From assembly GCF_003252755.1 (NCBI RefSeq), contig NZ_QEPT01000006.1:62001-126000 (forward strand): DNA of 64,000 nucleotides, in the 5' to 3' direction. The stretch comes from Haemophilus parainfluenzae (lineage in GTDB: Bacteria; Pseudomonadota; Gammaproteobacteria; Enterobacterales; Pasteurellaceae). The notes under the pieces are model-generated. The model was not told the DNA's origin. It made no database searches and saw only the letters and a list, made by a program, of their open reading frames with translations. Positions 9,716 to 18,222 of this stretch are shown piece after piece. Positions within the stretch are counted from its first letter, which is position 1. Every line of letters starts with the position of its first letter. A program made the position numbers and the translations under genes.

Positions 9716-9934
9716 TAGGATGTGGAAAGATTACATTAAAACGAATAACATTACCAATAAAATCTTATCATCTTAGATAAAATTTTCTTTTTTTCAAAAA
9801 AGTTACATGTATTGTTAACATTTTATGAACTATTATTACAATAAATACTCAATTACAAAGTAGGGAATATTTATCGTTATTGTCATAATGAAGTCTGACC
9901 AATTAATTTTGAGTTTTAATTGCAAGGTTTAATA

Positions 9935-9963
9935 TTTACCTAACTTCTACTTTTCGTTATTAT
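9935..9963 (+). promoter_or_regulatory. Candidate hns promoter
   Basis: TTTACC (9935-9940) and TATTAT (9958-9963) are spaced by 17 bp, about 50 bp before the hns start. The rest of the gap from 9716 to 9934 is AT-rich with no gene seen. Confidence 0.5.
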
Positions 9964-10011
9964 AGCTAGCAGAGATAAATTAAATATTCACACATCATAT
10001 AGGGGTTATTT

Positions 10012-10416
10012 ATGAATGAATTGACAAAAGGTTTAACAAATCTTCGAAGTTTACGTGCTGCGGTACGTGATTTAACATTAGAGCAAGCAGAGAGCTCACT
10101 TTTAAAATTACAAACTGCAATTGAAGAAAAGCGTGCTCAAGCCGCGGAAATTGAACAAGCAGAACAAGAACGTCGAGCACGTATTGCAAAATATAAAGAA
10201 TTAATTAAACAAGAAGGCATCACTGCTGAAGAATTAACTGCAATTATTGGTGCTGCACCTTCTTCAATTCGTAAAAAACGTGAACCTCGTCCAGCAAAAT
10301 ACAAATATACTGATGAAACTGGTCAAGAGAGAACATGGACTGGCCAAGGTCGTACACCTCGTGTGATTCAAAAGGCCTTAGATAAAGGTGTTTCTTTAGC
10401 TTCTTTTGAAATCTAA
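10012..10416 (+). CDS. hns: Histone-like nucleoid-structuring protein H-NS
   Basis: H-NS binds curved AT-rich DNA, compacts the nucleoid and silences acquired genes. The 134-residue protein has the N-terminal coiled-coil oligomerisation region (about 1-65, many Glu/Lys/Leu) and the C-terminal DNA-binding domain with KYTDETGQERTWTGQGRTP; the QGR hook is at 112-114. A good ribosome binding site (AGGGG) precedes the start. It is monocistronic, closed by a terminator before purU. It is a natural candidate for silencing the AT-rich frame between nrdA and nrdB. Confidence 0.96.
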   Translation: MNELTKGLTNLRSLRAAVRDLTLEQAESSLLKLQTAIEEKRAQAAEIEQAEQERRARIAKYKELIKQEGITAEELTAIIGAAPSSIRKKREPRPAKYKYTDETGQERTWTGQGRTPRVIQKALDKGVSLASFEI

Positions 10417-10434
10417 TTTTATTATCGACTATGT

Positions 10435-10466
10435 AGAACCCATTTTTATGGGTTCTCTTTTTTTAT
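10435..10466 (+). terminator. hns terminator
   Basis: An 8-bp stem AGAACCCA / TGGGTTCT with a 6-nt loop is followed by CTTTTTTTAT. Confidence 0.85.
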
Positions 10467-10487
10467 TTACCTGGCAAGACATTCATT

Positions 10488-11324
10488 ATGTTAGAAAAGA
10501 AAATATTACTGACCGACTGTCCTGATGATAAAGGCTTAATCGCTAAAATCACCAACATTTGTTACAAACATCAATTAAATATCCTCCACAATAATGAGTT
10601 CGTTGATTTTGAAACGAAACATTTCTTTATGCGTACTGAATTGGAAGGCATTTTTAATGAAGAAACCTTGTTAGCTGACTTAAATTATAGTTTGCCGGCT
10701 GGGACAAATTGCCACCTAATCAGCGCAAAACGTAAACGAATCGTGATTTTAGTCACCAAAGAAGCGCACTGCTTAGGTGATATTTTAATGAAAAATTACT
10801 ACGGTGCATTAGATGTAGAAATTGCGGCAGTAATTGGAAATCACGATAATTTACGCGAATTAGTTGAACGCTTTGATATTCCATTCCATTGTGTCAGCCA
10901 TGAAGGACTCACGCGCGTGGAACACGATAAATTGCTCGCTGAAAAAATTGATGAATATGCACCTGATTATATTGTTTTAGCTAAATATATGCGTGTATTA
11001 AATCCTGAATTCGTGGCGCGTTATCCAAATCGTGTGATTAATATTCACCATTCATTCTTACCCGCATTTATTGGGGCAAAACCTTATCAACAAGCCTATG
11101 AGCGCGGCGTGAAAATTATCGGTGCAACGGCTCATTTTATTAACAATGAATTGGATCAAGGTCCGATCATTATGCAAAACGTGATTAACGTAGACCACAC
11201 CTACTCTGCCGATGCAATGATGCGTGCAGGCCGTGACGTGGAAAAAACCGTATTAAGCCGTGCACTCGATCTTGCCTTACACGATCGTATTTTTGTGTAT
11301 AAAAACAAAACGGTGGTCTTGTAA
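10488..11324 (+). CDS. purU: Formyltetrahydrofolate deformylase
   Basis: PurU hydrolyses 10-formyl-THF to THF and formate, balancing one-carbon pools and feeding formate to purine synthesis. The 278-residue length is normal. An N-terminal ACT domain (about 5-85) is followed by a formyltransferase-type catalytic domain with the Asn-His-Asp triad region [20 protein letters not shown] and [11 protein letters not shown]. The stop codon overlaps the aroA start by one base (TAATG), implying translational coupling. The order hns-purU-aroA is the H. influenzae order. Confidence 0.96.
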   Translation: MLEKKILLTDCPDDKGLIAKITNICYKHQLNILHNNEFVDFETKHFFMRTELEGIFNEETLLADLNYSLPAGTNCHLISAKRKRIVILVTKEAHCLGDILMKNYYGALDVEIAAVIGNHDNLRELVERFDIPFHCVSHEGLTRVEHDKLLAEKIDEYAPDYIVLAKYMRVLNPEFVARYPNRVINIHHSFLPAFIGAKPYQQAYERGVKIIGATAHFINNELDQGPIIMQNVINVDHTYSADAMMRAGRDVEKTVLSRALDLALHDRIFVYKNKTVVL

Positions 11325-12622
11325 TGAAAGCTATCACCTTAGAGCCGATTTCCCGTATTGAAGGTGAAATCAACTTACCGGGTTCGAAAAGTTTATCGAA
11401 CCGTGCATTATTATTAGCGGCATTAGCTAAAGGCACCACAACGGTTACTAACTTATTAGACAGTGATGACATTCGTCATATGCTAAATGCCCTTAAAGCT
11501 TTAGGGGTGAATTACCAGCTTTCTGAAGACAAAACTTGCTGTGAAGTTGAAGGCTTAGGTGGTGCATTTCAGGTTGAAAATGGCTTGTCGCTGTTTCTCG
11601 GTAATGCCGGTACAGCCATGCGTCCTTTAACGGCTGCACTTTGTTTAAAAGGCAAAACTGAAGGCGAAATTATTTTGACCGGTGAGCCTCGTATGAAAGA
11701 GCGTCCAATCAAACATTTGGTAGATGCACTTCTTCAAGCGGGCGCTAATGTTCGTTATTTAGAAAATGACGGCTATCCACCTGTTGCGATTCGCAACCAA
11801 GGGATTAAAGGTGGCGTAGTTAAAATTGACGGTTCAATTTCTTCTCAATTTTTGACCGCACTTTTAATGGCAGCACCTCTTGCTGAAGGCGATTTAGATA
11901 TCCATATTGTGGGTGATTTAGTTTCAAAACCTTATATTGATATCACCCTCGCGATGATGAAAGATTTTGGTATTTCAGTTGAAAATCAACATTATCAAGT
12001 GTTTAAGGTGAAAGGTAACCAATCCTATGTCTCACCTAGCAAATATATGGTAGAAGGTGATGCTTCATCCGCCTCTTATTTCCTTGCCGCTGCCGCGATT
12101 AAAGGCCGCGTAAAAGTGACAGGAATTGGCAAACATTCCATTCAAGGTGACCGCCTATTTGCCGATGTGCTAGAAAACATGGGTGCAAAAATCACTTGGG
12201 GTGAAGATTTTATTCAGGCAGAACAAGCTGGACTCCATGGTATTGATATGGATATGAACCACATTCCTGATGCGGCCATGACAATAGCAACAACCGCTTT
12301 ATTTGCAAAGGGTGAAACCGTTATTCGCAATATTTATAACTGGCGAGTAAAAGAAACTGATCGTCTTGCAGCAATGGCGACTGAATTACGAAAAGTTGGT
12401 GCAGAAGTTGAAGAAGGTGAAGATTTTATTCGTATCCAACCGCTTGCGCTCTCCCAATTTAAGCATGCTGAAATTGAGACCTATAACGATCACCGTATGG
12501 CAATGTGCTTTGCGTTGATTGCGTTATCGGATACACCCGTCACGATTTTAGATCCCAAATGTACGGCTAAAACTTTTCCAACATTCTTCGAAGAATTTGA
12601 GAAATTAAGTGTTCGAAGCTAA
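11324..12622 (+). CDS. aroA: 3-phosphoshikimate 1-carboxyvinyltransferase (EPSP synthase)
   Basis: It joins phosphoenolpyruvate to shikimate-3-phosphate, the sixth step of chorismate synthesis in the cytosol. The 432-residue protein has the class I signatures [17 protein letters not shown] near residues 20-36 and [15 protein letters not shown] near 92-106, plus the C-terminal [16 protein letters not shown]. It is coupled to purU by a one-base overlap and closed by a strong terminator shared with convergent folE. Confidence 0.97.
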   Translation: MKAITLEPISRIEGEINLPGSKSLSNRALLLAALAKGTTTVTNLLDSDDIRHMLNALKALGVNYQLSEDKTCCEVEGLGGAFQVENGLSLFLGNAGTAMRPLTAALCLKGKTEGEIILTGEPRMKERPIKHLVDALLQAGANVRYLENDGYPPVAIRNQGIKGGVVKIDGSISSQFLTALLMAAPLAEGDLDIHIVGDLVSKPYIDITLAMMKDFGISVENQHYQVFKVKGNQSYVSPSKYMVEGDASSASYFLAAAAIKGRVKVTGIGKHSIQGDRLFADVLENMGAKITWGEDFIQAEQAGLHGIDMDMNHIPDAAMTIATTALFAKGETVIRNIYNWRVKETDRLAAMATELRKVGAEVEEGEDFIRIQPLALSQFKHAEIETYNDHRMAMCFALIALSDTPVTILDPKCTAKTFPTFFEEFEKLSVRS

Positions 12623-12632
12623 AAAACATATA

Positions 12633-12663
12633 AAAAAGCACCGAATACTCGGTGCTTTTTGTT
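12633..12663. terminator. Bidirectional terminator between aroA and folE
   Basis: A perfect 12-bp stem AAAAAGCACCGA / TCGGTGCTTTTT has a 4-nt loop and A/T tracts on both sides, so it can serve both convergent genes. Confidence 0.9.
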
Positions 12664-13318
12664 ATTTCTGAATGGAAGATAAAAATTCTTTTCGGGTTTC
12701 ACGATCTTCTAAAAAGACTCCGCCGTAGGCTGATGTCACGGTATAACTGTGGGTATCTTTTACCCCGCGCGCTTTCACACAGAAATGCGTCGCTTTTACA
12801 TAAACGGCTACGTCATCGGTTTCTAAAATGGTTTGAAATGCCGTTAAAAGCTGTTCAGTTAAACGCTCTTGTACTTGTGGACGTTGTGCAAAAAACGCCA
12901 CAATGCGATTGATTTTAGACAAACCAATTACCCAATCTTTCGGGTAATATGCCACAGCAACATTGCCATCAATCGTCACAAAATGATGTTCGCAAGTACT
13001 GGTTAAGGTGATGTCATTCACTTGCACCATTTCGCTCACTTTCATTTGGTTTTTGATTTTCGTCATTTTCGGGAAATTGGCATAATCCATTCCACTGAAA
13101 ATTTCATCAATAAACATTTTAGCTAAGCGATTTGGTGTTTCTTCTAGGCTATCATCACGTAGATCTAACCCAATCAATTTCATCACTTCACGCATATGCG
13201 AAGCAATCGCCACACGGCGCTCATCTTTACATTGAGTCGGGTCAATCATTGGGGTTTCGATGCCTTTGGCTAACAAGGCTCGGCGGACATTTTCCGCATC
13301 AGGTGAAATCGCGTTCAT
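12662..13318 (-). CDS. folE: GTP cyclohydrolase I
   Basis: It converts GTP to 7,8-dihydroneopterin triphosphate, the first step of folate synthesis. The 218-residue protein has the family core: zinc ligands in [13 protein letters not shown] and the later [10 protein letters not shown], the block [19 protein letters not shown] with the following QERLTEQL, and a C-terminal FLSSI. It is a single gene divergent from moeA. Confidence 0.97.
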   Translation of the reverse strand: MNAISPDAENVRRALLAKGIETPMIDPTQCKDERRVAIASHMREVMKLIGLDLRDDSLEETPNRLAKMFIDEIFSGMDYANFPKMTKIKNQMKVSEMVQVNDITLTSTCEHHFVTIDGNVAVAYYPKDWVIGLSKINRIVAFFAQRPQVQERLTEQLLTAFQTILETDDVAVYVKATHFCVKARGVKDTHSYTVTSAYGGVFLEDRETRKEFLSSIQK

Positions 13319-13473
13319 TCACTTTCCATTTATAAAAAAATAATGCGGCATTTTAGCAAAAGATGAATTATTCGTAAAATGCGAAAAATCACCCTAATTT
13401 ATTAATTTCCTTCATATTGTATTTCGGGCTACAATATATCCACTTTTATTCTGATTAACCCAAAGGATTAATT

Positions 13474-14691
13474 ATGTTGCCACTTGAAGATGCCTTGGCG
13501 CAAATGCTCCACCAACTTCCCTTCCCAACAAAAACTGAAACGCTAGCTTTAACTGAAGCGGCGGATCGTGTCTGTGCGGAAGATGTTATTTCTCCGATTA
13601 ATGTGCCTTCTTTTGATAACTCAGCGATGGATGGCTATGCGGTTCGTTTAGCCGATTTACAGCAATCCATGACACTTTCTGTCGCAGGAAAATCTTTTGC
13701 GGGTAATCCATTTCAAGGGGAATGGGTAGCACAAAGTGCGGTCAGAATTATGACGGGTGCGATGATTCCTGAAGGTGCCGATGCGGTGGTCATGCAAGAA
13801 GAGGTCACCGTCAATGAAGATGGTACAGTTACCTTTGCGGCATTACCTAAAGCCAATCAGAATATTCGTCGCATTGGTGAAGATGTGAAAAAAGGTGATG
13901 TGGTCTTACATCAAGGCGATGAGTTAAATACCGTTTCTTTACCTTTGCTCGCCTCATTAGGTATCGCTGAAGTCAAAGCTTACCCACGTTTAAAAGTGGC
14001 CGTGCTTTCAACCGGTGATGAATTAGTCCCAGTCGGTCAACCGTTACAAGCGGGACAAATTTATGATACCAACCGTTTCACCGTGAAATTAATGCTAGAA
14101 AAATTAAATTGTGACGTGCTTGATTTCGGCATTCTGCCAGATAACCAAGCAGAATTTGAAGCAGCTTTTGTGAAATCACAAGCTCAAGCTGATCTGGTTA
14201 TCACGAGTGGCGGTGTTTCGGTGGGTGAAGCTGACTTCACGAAAACTGTGTTAGAAAAAGTCGGTCAGGTGAATTTCTGGAAAATTGCGATGAAACCCGG
14301 CAAACCATTTGCTTTCGGTAAATTAGAAAATGCTTGGTTCTGCGGTTTACCTGGCAATCCGGTTTCTGCATTAGTGACATTCTATCAATTGGTTCAACCG
14401 GCTATTGGCAAATTAAGCGGTAAAAAACACCCGAAAAAACAACCGCACTTTCAAGCGATTGCCCAGACTAATTTGAAAAAAGCGCCTGGCCGTTTAGATT
14501 TCCAACGTGGTTTTTATCAAATCAATGAAAATGGTCAACTTGAAGTGCATCCAGTGGGTTTCCAAGGCTCGCATTTATTCAGCTCTTTTGTGAAAAGTAA
14601 CTGTTTTATTCGTCTCGAAAAAGATCGTGGCAATGTCGCTGCAGGTGAAATCGTCACCATTGAACCGTTTAATCACCTATTGGGGCAATAA
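13474..14691 (+). CDS. moeA: Molybdopterin molybdenumtransferase MoeA
   Basis: MoeA inserts molybdate into adenylylated molybdopterin. The 405-residue protein has the expected domains: PSFDNSAMDGYAVR near residue 45, the MoCF-binding domain with STGDELVPVGQPLQ (about 190) and SGGVSVGEADFT (about 248), then KPGKPFAFG and LPGNPVSALVTF. An uptake signal lies inside the gene. A good AAAGGA ribosome binding site precedes the start. The stop overlaps the moeB start (TAATG). Confidence 0.96.
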   Translation: MLPLEDALAQMLHQLPFPTKTETLALTEAADRVCAEDVISPINVPSFDNSAMDGYAVRLADLQQSMTLSVAGKSFAGNPFQGEWVAQSAVRIMTGAMIPEGADAVVMQEEVTVNEDGTVTFAALPKANQNIRRIGEDVKKGDVVLHQGDELNTVSLPLLASLGIAEVKAYPRLKVAVLSTGDELVPVGQPLQAGQIYDTNRFTVKLMLEKLNCDVLDFGILPDNQAEFEAAFVKSQAQADLVITSGGVSVGEADFTKTVLEKVGQVNFWKIAMKPGKPFAFGKLENAWFCGLPGNPVSALVTFYQLVQPAIGKLSGKKHPKKQPHFQAIAQTNLKKAPGRLDFQRGFYQINENGQLEVHPVGFQGSHLFSSFVKSNCFIRLEKDRGNVAAGEIVTIEPFNHLLGQ

Positions 14692-15413
14692 TGGCTGAAT
14701 TAAGCTACGAAGAAGAACTGCGTTATAACCGCCAAATCATCTTAAAAGCGGTTGATTTTGACGGACAAGAAAAACTCAAAGACAGCCGCATGTTAATTGT
14801 CGGTCTGGGCGGTTTAGGTTGTGCGGCAAGTCAATATCTTGCAGCTGCTGGCGTGGGTCATTTAACCTTGTTAGATTTCGACACCGTATCGCTTTCCAAT
14901 TTACAACGTCAGGTGTTACATACTGATAGCCGATTAAATATGCCTAAAGTGGAATCGGCTAAAATCGCGTTACAACAGATTAATCCACACGTCGAAATTG
15001 AAACCATCAATGCACAACTTTCCAAAGAAAAACTCGCGGAAATCATACCGCACTTTGATGTGATATTAGATTGTACCGATAACGTGGATATTCGTAATGC
15101 GCTCGATCGTGGTTGTGAGAAAGCGAAGATCCCGCTAATTTCAGGTGCGGCGATTCGTTTAGAAGGGCAAGTTTCTGTCTTTACTTACGAACCCAATACT
15201 CCAACCTATCGCCAACTCAGCCAACTTTTTGGACAAAATGTTTTAAGTTGTGTAGAAGCAGGCGTACTGGCGCCAATTGTAGGGATTGTGGGTTCAATTC
15301 AAGCCTTAGAAGCGCTCAAAGTGCGGTTAAAAATCGGTTCAAATTTATGTGGACGCTTGTTGTTGATCGATGGATTAACCATGCGTATCCGAGAAATGAA
15401 ATTGCCCGTCTAG
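14691..15413 (+). CDS. moeB: Molybdopterin-synthase adenylyltransferase MoeB, lacking zinc cysteines
   Basis: MoeB adenylates the C-terminus of MoaD so that it can be thiolated for molybdopterin synthesis. The 240-residue protein has the nucleotide-binding GLGGLGCAASQYLAAAG (about 39-55), the DFDTVSLSNLQRQ block with the catalytic-site Arg, and DCTDNVDIRNALD. It differs from E. coli MoeB in having neither CxxC zinc pair: the first site reads PTYRQLSQLFG where E. coli has PCYRCLSRLFG, and the protein ends at REMKLPV before the second pair. Function is otherwise expected to be preserved. It is the second gene of a moeA-moeB operon. Confidence 0.94.
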   Translation: MAELSYEEELRYNRQIILKAVDFDGQEKLKDSRMLIVGLGGLGCAASQYLAAAGVGHLTLLDFDTVSLSNLQRQVLHTDSRLNMPKVESAKIALQQINPHVEIETINAQLSKEKLAEIIPHFDVILDCTDNVDIRNALDRGCEKAKIPLISGAAIRLEGQVSVFTYEPNTPTYRQLSQLFGQNVLSCVEAGVLAPIVGIVGSIQALEALKVRLKIGSNLCGRLLLIDGLTMRIREMKLPV

Positions 15414-15437
15414 ACAGACCACAAGTCTGTCCTTTTC
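15413..15437 (+). terminator. moeAB terminator
   Basis: A perfect 7-bp stem GACAGAC / GTCTGTC with a 5-nt loop, starting at the moeB stop codon, is followed by CTTTTCT. The remaining 190 bp to yedE contain one uptake signal (about 15584) and no gene. Confidence 0.7.
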
Positions 15438-15626
15438 TCAAATTATCCAAAATAATTATCTCTTCCCTCGTGCATTACTAAAAAACAAATGCTATTATCT
15501 TGCTCGACAATTCATTTGTCTTATATCGCAAGTTTTGTGTATAGGAAAATGGCAGACACTTAAAAAATCTCTTCATTTTATACCGCACTTGCAAATCATC
15601 ATTTCATTTTAAGGATTTACTCACTC

Positions 15627-16850
15627 ATGAAAGAGATTTTGCAGCAATTTAAACAAAATTATCTGATCAAATACTGGAATCCTGTCGCGGCAGTTATTGC
15701 TGCAGGGCTCATTTCAGCTTATTACTTTGGGGTAACTGGCACTTATTGGGCGGTTACCGGGGAATTTACCCGTTGGGGCGGTCATGCTTTGCAAGCGCTA
15801 GGCGTCGATGTGTCCGACTGGAGCTATTATAAAATTATCGGCATGCAAGGCACGATCTTCACCCGTATTGATGGTGTAATGATCTTAGGTATGTTCGCCG
15901 GTTGTATTTCTGCTGCACTTTGGGCAAATAATGTGAAATGGCGTAACCAGCCGCACAAACGCCGTATTATTCAAGCGCTCATTGGTGGTGCATTAGCCGG
16001 TTTCGGCGCTCGTTTAGCAATGGGCTGTAACCTTGCCTCTCTCTTCACGGGTATTCCACAATTTTCGGTTCATGCTTGGTTCTTTACTATTGCCACTGCT
16101 GTGGGTACTTATGCCGGGGTGAAAGTCACCTTACTTCCGATATTCCGTGTGAAATTAGAATTGAAAAAAGGCGCGGCAAAATTACAAGAAACTGACCCGA
16201 AACAAGCAAATCGTCGTTTTTGGATTGGCATGGTGGTCTTTTTTGCCTATCTTATCGCTTCCCTTTATGTGATGACAAACTCAGTTAAACTGGGTTTTGC
16301 AATGCTTTGTGGTTTAGCATTTGGCTTATTAATTGAACGTGCTCAAATCTGCTTTACCTCGGCTTTCCGTGACTTATGGGTAACAGGTCGTGCTTATATG
16401 GCAAAAGCGATTATCTTCGGTATTATCGTGGGTACGCTTGGCGTATTCAGCTACATTCAATTAGGCGTCCCTGCCAAAATCATGTGGGCGGGTCCAAATG
16501 CAATTATCGGTGGTTTATTATTTGGCTTCGGTATTGTGTTAGCAGGCGGATGTGAAACCGGTTGGATGTATCGCTCAATGGAAGGCCAAGTTCACTTTAT
16601 GTGGGTAGGTGTGGGTAACGTTATTGGTTCAACCTATTTAGCCTACGCCTGGGACGATCTTGCCCCTGTACTTGCGTTAGATTACGAAAAACTTAACTTA
16701 TTGAAATCCTTTGGCCCTGTTGGCGGTTTATTAGTGAATTATGGCTTGCTTATTCTTTGCTTAATTGCCGTAGTTTGGTGGGAACGCCATTTCTTGAAAA
16801 AAGCCAAAGCAAAAATCGCCGCAGCAAATCCACAAGCTTGTGGCTGCTAA
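15627..16850 (+). CDS. yedE: YeeE/YedE-family membrane transporter (selenium or sulfur)
   Basis: A 407-residue inner-membrane protein with about 10 hydrophobic segments and the two Gly-Cys motifs of the YeeE/YedE family, ARLAMGCNLASLFTG and VLAGGCETGWMYR, plus a Cys-containing tail ending ACGC. Members paired with a TusA-like protein are proposed to move selenium or sulfur species. The yedF gene follows 40 bases later. The nearby moeAB operon makes a link to the selenium- and molybdenum-dependent formate dehydrogenase attractive, but this is inference. Confidence 0.85.
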   Translation: MKEILQQFKQNYLIKYWNPVAAVIAAGLISAYYFGVTGTYWAVTGEFTRWGGHALQALGVDVSDWSYYKIIGMQGTIFTRIDGVMILGMFAGCISAALWANNVKWRNQPHKRRIIQALIGGALAGFGARLAMGCNLASLFTGIPQFSVHAWFFTIATAVGTYAGVKVTLLPIFRVKLELKKGAAKLQETDPKQANRRFWIGMVVFFAYLIASLYVMTNSVKLGFAMLCGLAFGLLIERAQICFTSAFRDLWVTGRAYMAKAIIFGIIVGTLGVFSYIQLGVPAKIMWAGPNAIIGGLLFGFGIVLAGGCETGWMYRSMEGQVHFMWVGVGNVIGSTYLAYAWDDLAPVLALDYEKLNLLKSFGPVGGLLVNYGLLILCLIAVVWWERHFLKKAKAKIAAANPQACGC

Positions 16851-16890
16851 TAAAATATTAACGAATTCATTCAAAAAAGAGGACATTATT

Positions 16891-17160
16891 ATGGCATTTA
16901 CCGTTGTTCAAAAATTAGATAAAGATCCAAAAGACATCACCCCAGATTACACGTTAGATACGCTAGGTGAACCTTGCCCGTATCCAGCAATCGTGATGCT
17001 CGAAACCATGCCTCAATTGCAAAAAGGCGAAATTTTAGAGCTATTAAGTGACTGTGCTCAATCTATCAACAACATTCCTGTTGATACTAAAAACCACGGT
17101 TACACACTATTAAGCGTAGAACAAGATGGCACCAAATTACGCTATTTGATTCAACGTTAA
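16891..17160 (+). CDS. yedF: TusA-like sulfur carrier protein YedF
   Basis: An 89-residue protein of the SirA/TusA/YedF family with the CPxP motif at the N-terminus (LDTLGEPCPYPAIVMLE), whose Cys carries persulfide or selenide in relatives. The ATG at 16891 is chosen because AAGAGGA lies 8 nt upstream; a longer frame from 16840 overlaps yedE and has no ribosome binding site. It forms an operon with yedE and ends at an uptake-signal hairpin. Confidence 0.88.
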   Translation: MAFTVVQKLDKDPKDITPDYTLDTLGEPCPYPAIVMLETMPQLQKGEILELLSDCAQSINNIPVDTKNHGYTLLSVEQDGTKLRYLIQR

Positions 17161-17165
17161 TGTAA

Positions 17166-17198
17166 AAAAGTGCGGTCAATTTTGACCGCACTTTTGTA
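17166..17198 (+). terminator. yedEF terminator (inverted uptake-signal pair)
   Basis: Two inverted uptake signals form a 14-bp perfect stem (AAAAGTGCGGTCAA and its complement) with a 2-nt spacer, followed by GTATTTTTT. Confidence 0.85.
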
Positions 17199-17263
17199 TT
17201 TTTTAGCAAGACACATCTAATAAAAAACAACCCCATTTTTACTGTCAGCGCTTACATTGAAGC

Positions 17264-18103
17264 CTATTCATAATATTCATATTGATAAGTCTTTTTACTT
17301 TTCCATACACCATCTTTGTTATAGATTATCTCTTCAATAACATTGCCATGTTTATCAAATTGGTATGATACGGTTATCCAGTTGATGCGTATTCCAACGC
17401 TAAAAATTTCACTTTTTAATAAGCGATGATTTTTATCAAAAGAATTTTTCACACTATTGATAAAAACGTTTAAAGATTCGGTAAATGAACCATCATTTTC
17501 GTAATGATAAATATCGCAATCTTTTTCTACATTATCTTCAATACGACATATTTTGCTCAGTTTACCATTCTCATAGTCGTATTTTTTTATCTCTGATGTT
17601 GTTTTATTCTCTACATCATACTCTTGAGTTTTGAGCAAAGTACCCGCTTTATCATAAAAATGTTCTTTATATAATGATGAAAAATCTGGTGTGTCCTTAT
17701 ATTCTACAAACTGCACGACACCACTACCATCTGGATTATCTACATAACGATAAAATGTACTAAATGTTTTCAGCTCAGGATTGGTTTCAGTTACATTGTC
17801 ATCTTGAATTTCTAATAATCGATTCTGATCATCATACTTATAGTAACGAATTGTGATCTTTTCTTTATCAAAAAGAACGCCCTGTTCCTTTTCTTTTATC
17901 AAAAAGCCTTGTTCGTTATAAAAGCTATCTAGATAACTTACTGTCCCATTATCGGGCAAGGCTGAATTACCTTCATCCTTGGATTTAATTGATTTCACTT
18001 TTCCTTGCAAGTGATGCTTTGTCCAATCATTCTCAATTGGAAATAATGCGAAAGCAGAAGTTGAAAAAGAAAAAAGCAATAAGAAAAATAAGGATTTATT
18101 CAT
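17264..18103 (-). CDS. Exported protein with YD-like repeats, function unknown
   Basis: A 279-residue protein starting at 18103 (upstream AGAGA ribosome binding site); an upstream in-frame ATG at 18136 would spoil the signal peptide. Residues 1-18 form a clear signal peptide (Lys then a Leu/Phe core, then ALA-like cleavage). The mature part has loosely repeated units of the form Tyr-Asp-x-x-Gly-x-Leu with variations (for example FYDKAGTLLKTQEYD, YDYENGKLSKI and FDKHGNVIEEIIYN), resembling the beta-strand units of YD/RHS repeats. There is no lipobox and no toxin tip. It lies alone between the yedF and pnt terminators. No function can be assigned. Confidence 0.75.
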   Translation of the reverse strand: MNKSLFFLLLFSFSTSAFALFPIENDWTKHHLQGKVKSIKSKDEGNSALPDNGTVSYLDSFYNEQGFLIKEKEQGVLFDKEKITIRYYKYDDQNRLLEIQDDNVTETNPELKTFSTFYRYVDNPDGSGVVQFVEYKDTPDFSSLYKEHFYDKAGTLLKTQEYDVENKTTSEIKKYDYENGKLSKICRIEDNVEKDCDIYHYENDGSFTESLNVFINSVKNSFDKNHRLLKSEIFSVGIRINWITVSYQFDKHGNVIEEIIYNKDGVWKSKKTYQYEYYE

Positions 18104-18167
18104 AAAATTCTCTTTAAAAATTAAATATTGAATCATTCTAAATAATTACAAGAAAAATTCAATCGAT

Positions 18168-18203
18168 AAAAAACCGCACTTTAATCTCTCAAAGTGCGGT
18201 CAG
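18168..18203 (-). terminator. pntAB terminator (inverted uptake-signal pair)
   Basis: ACCGCACTTT (18173-18182) and AAAGTGCGGT (18191-18200) form a 10-bp stem with an 8-nt loop. Read on the minus strand the stem is followed by a T-run. Confidence 0.8.
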
Positions 18204-18222
18204 TTTTACTTCAATTTTTTGC

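Noticed and set aside
12652-12912. Small plus-strand frame after aroA
   Set aside because: It lies within folE on the opposite strand and begins in the terminator.
17166-17198. Inverted uptake-signal pairs as insertion-sequence ends or attachment sites
   Set aside because: The same pair recurs after many unrelated core genes with T-runs and no enclosed mobile genes; they are terminators.
17264-18103. RHS toxin gene
   Set aside because: Far too short, no RHS core protease motif, no toxin tip, no immunity gene.
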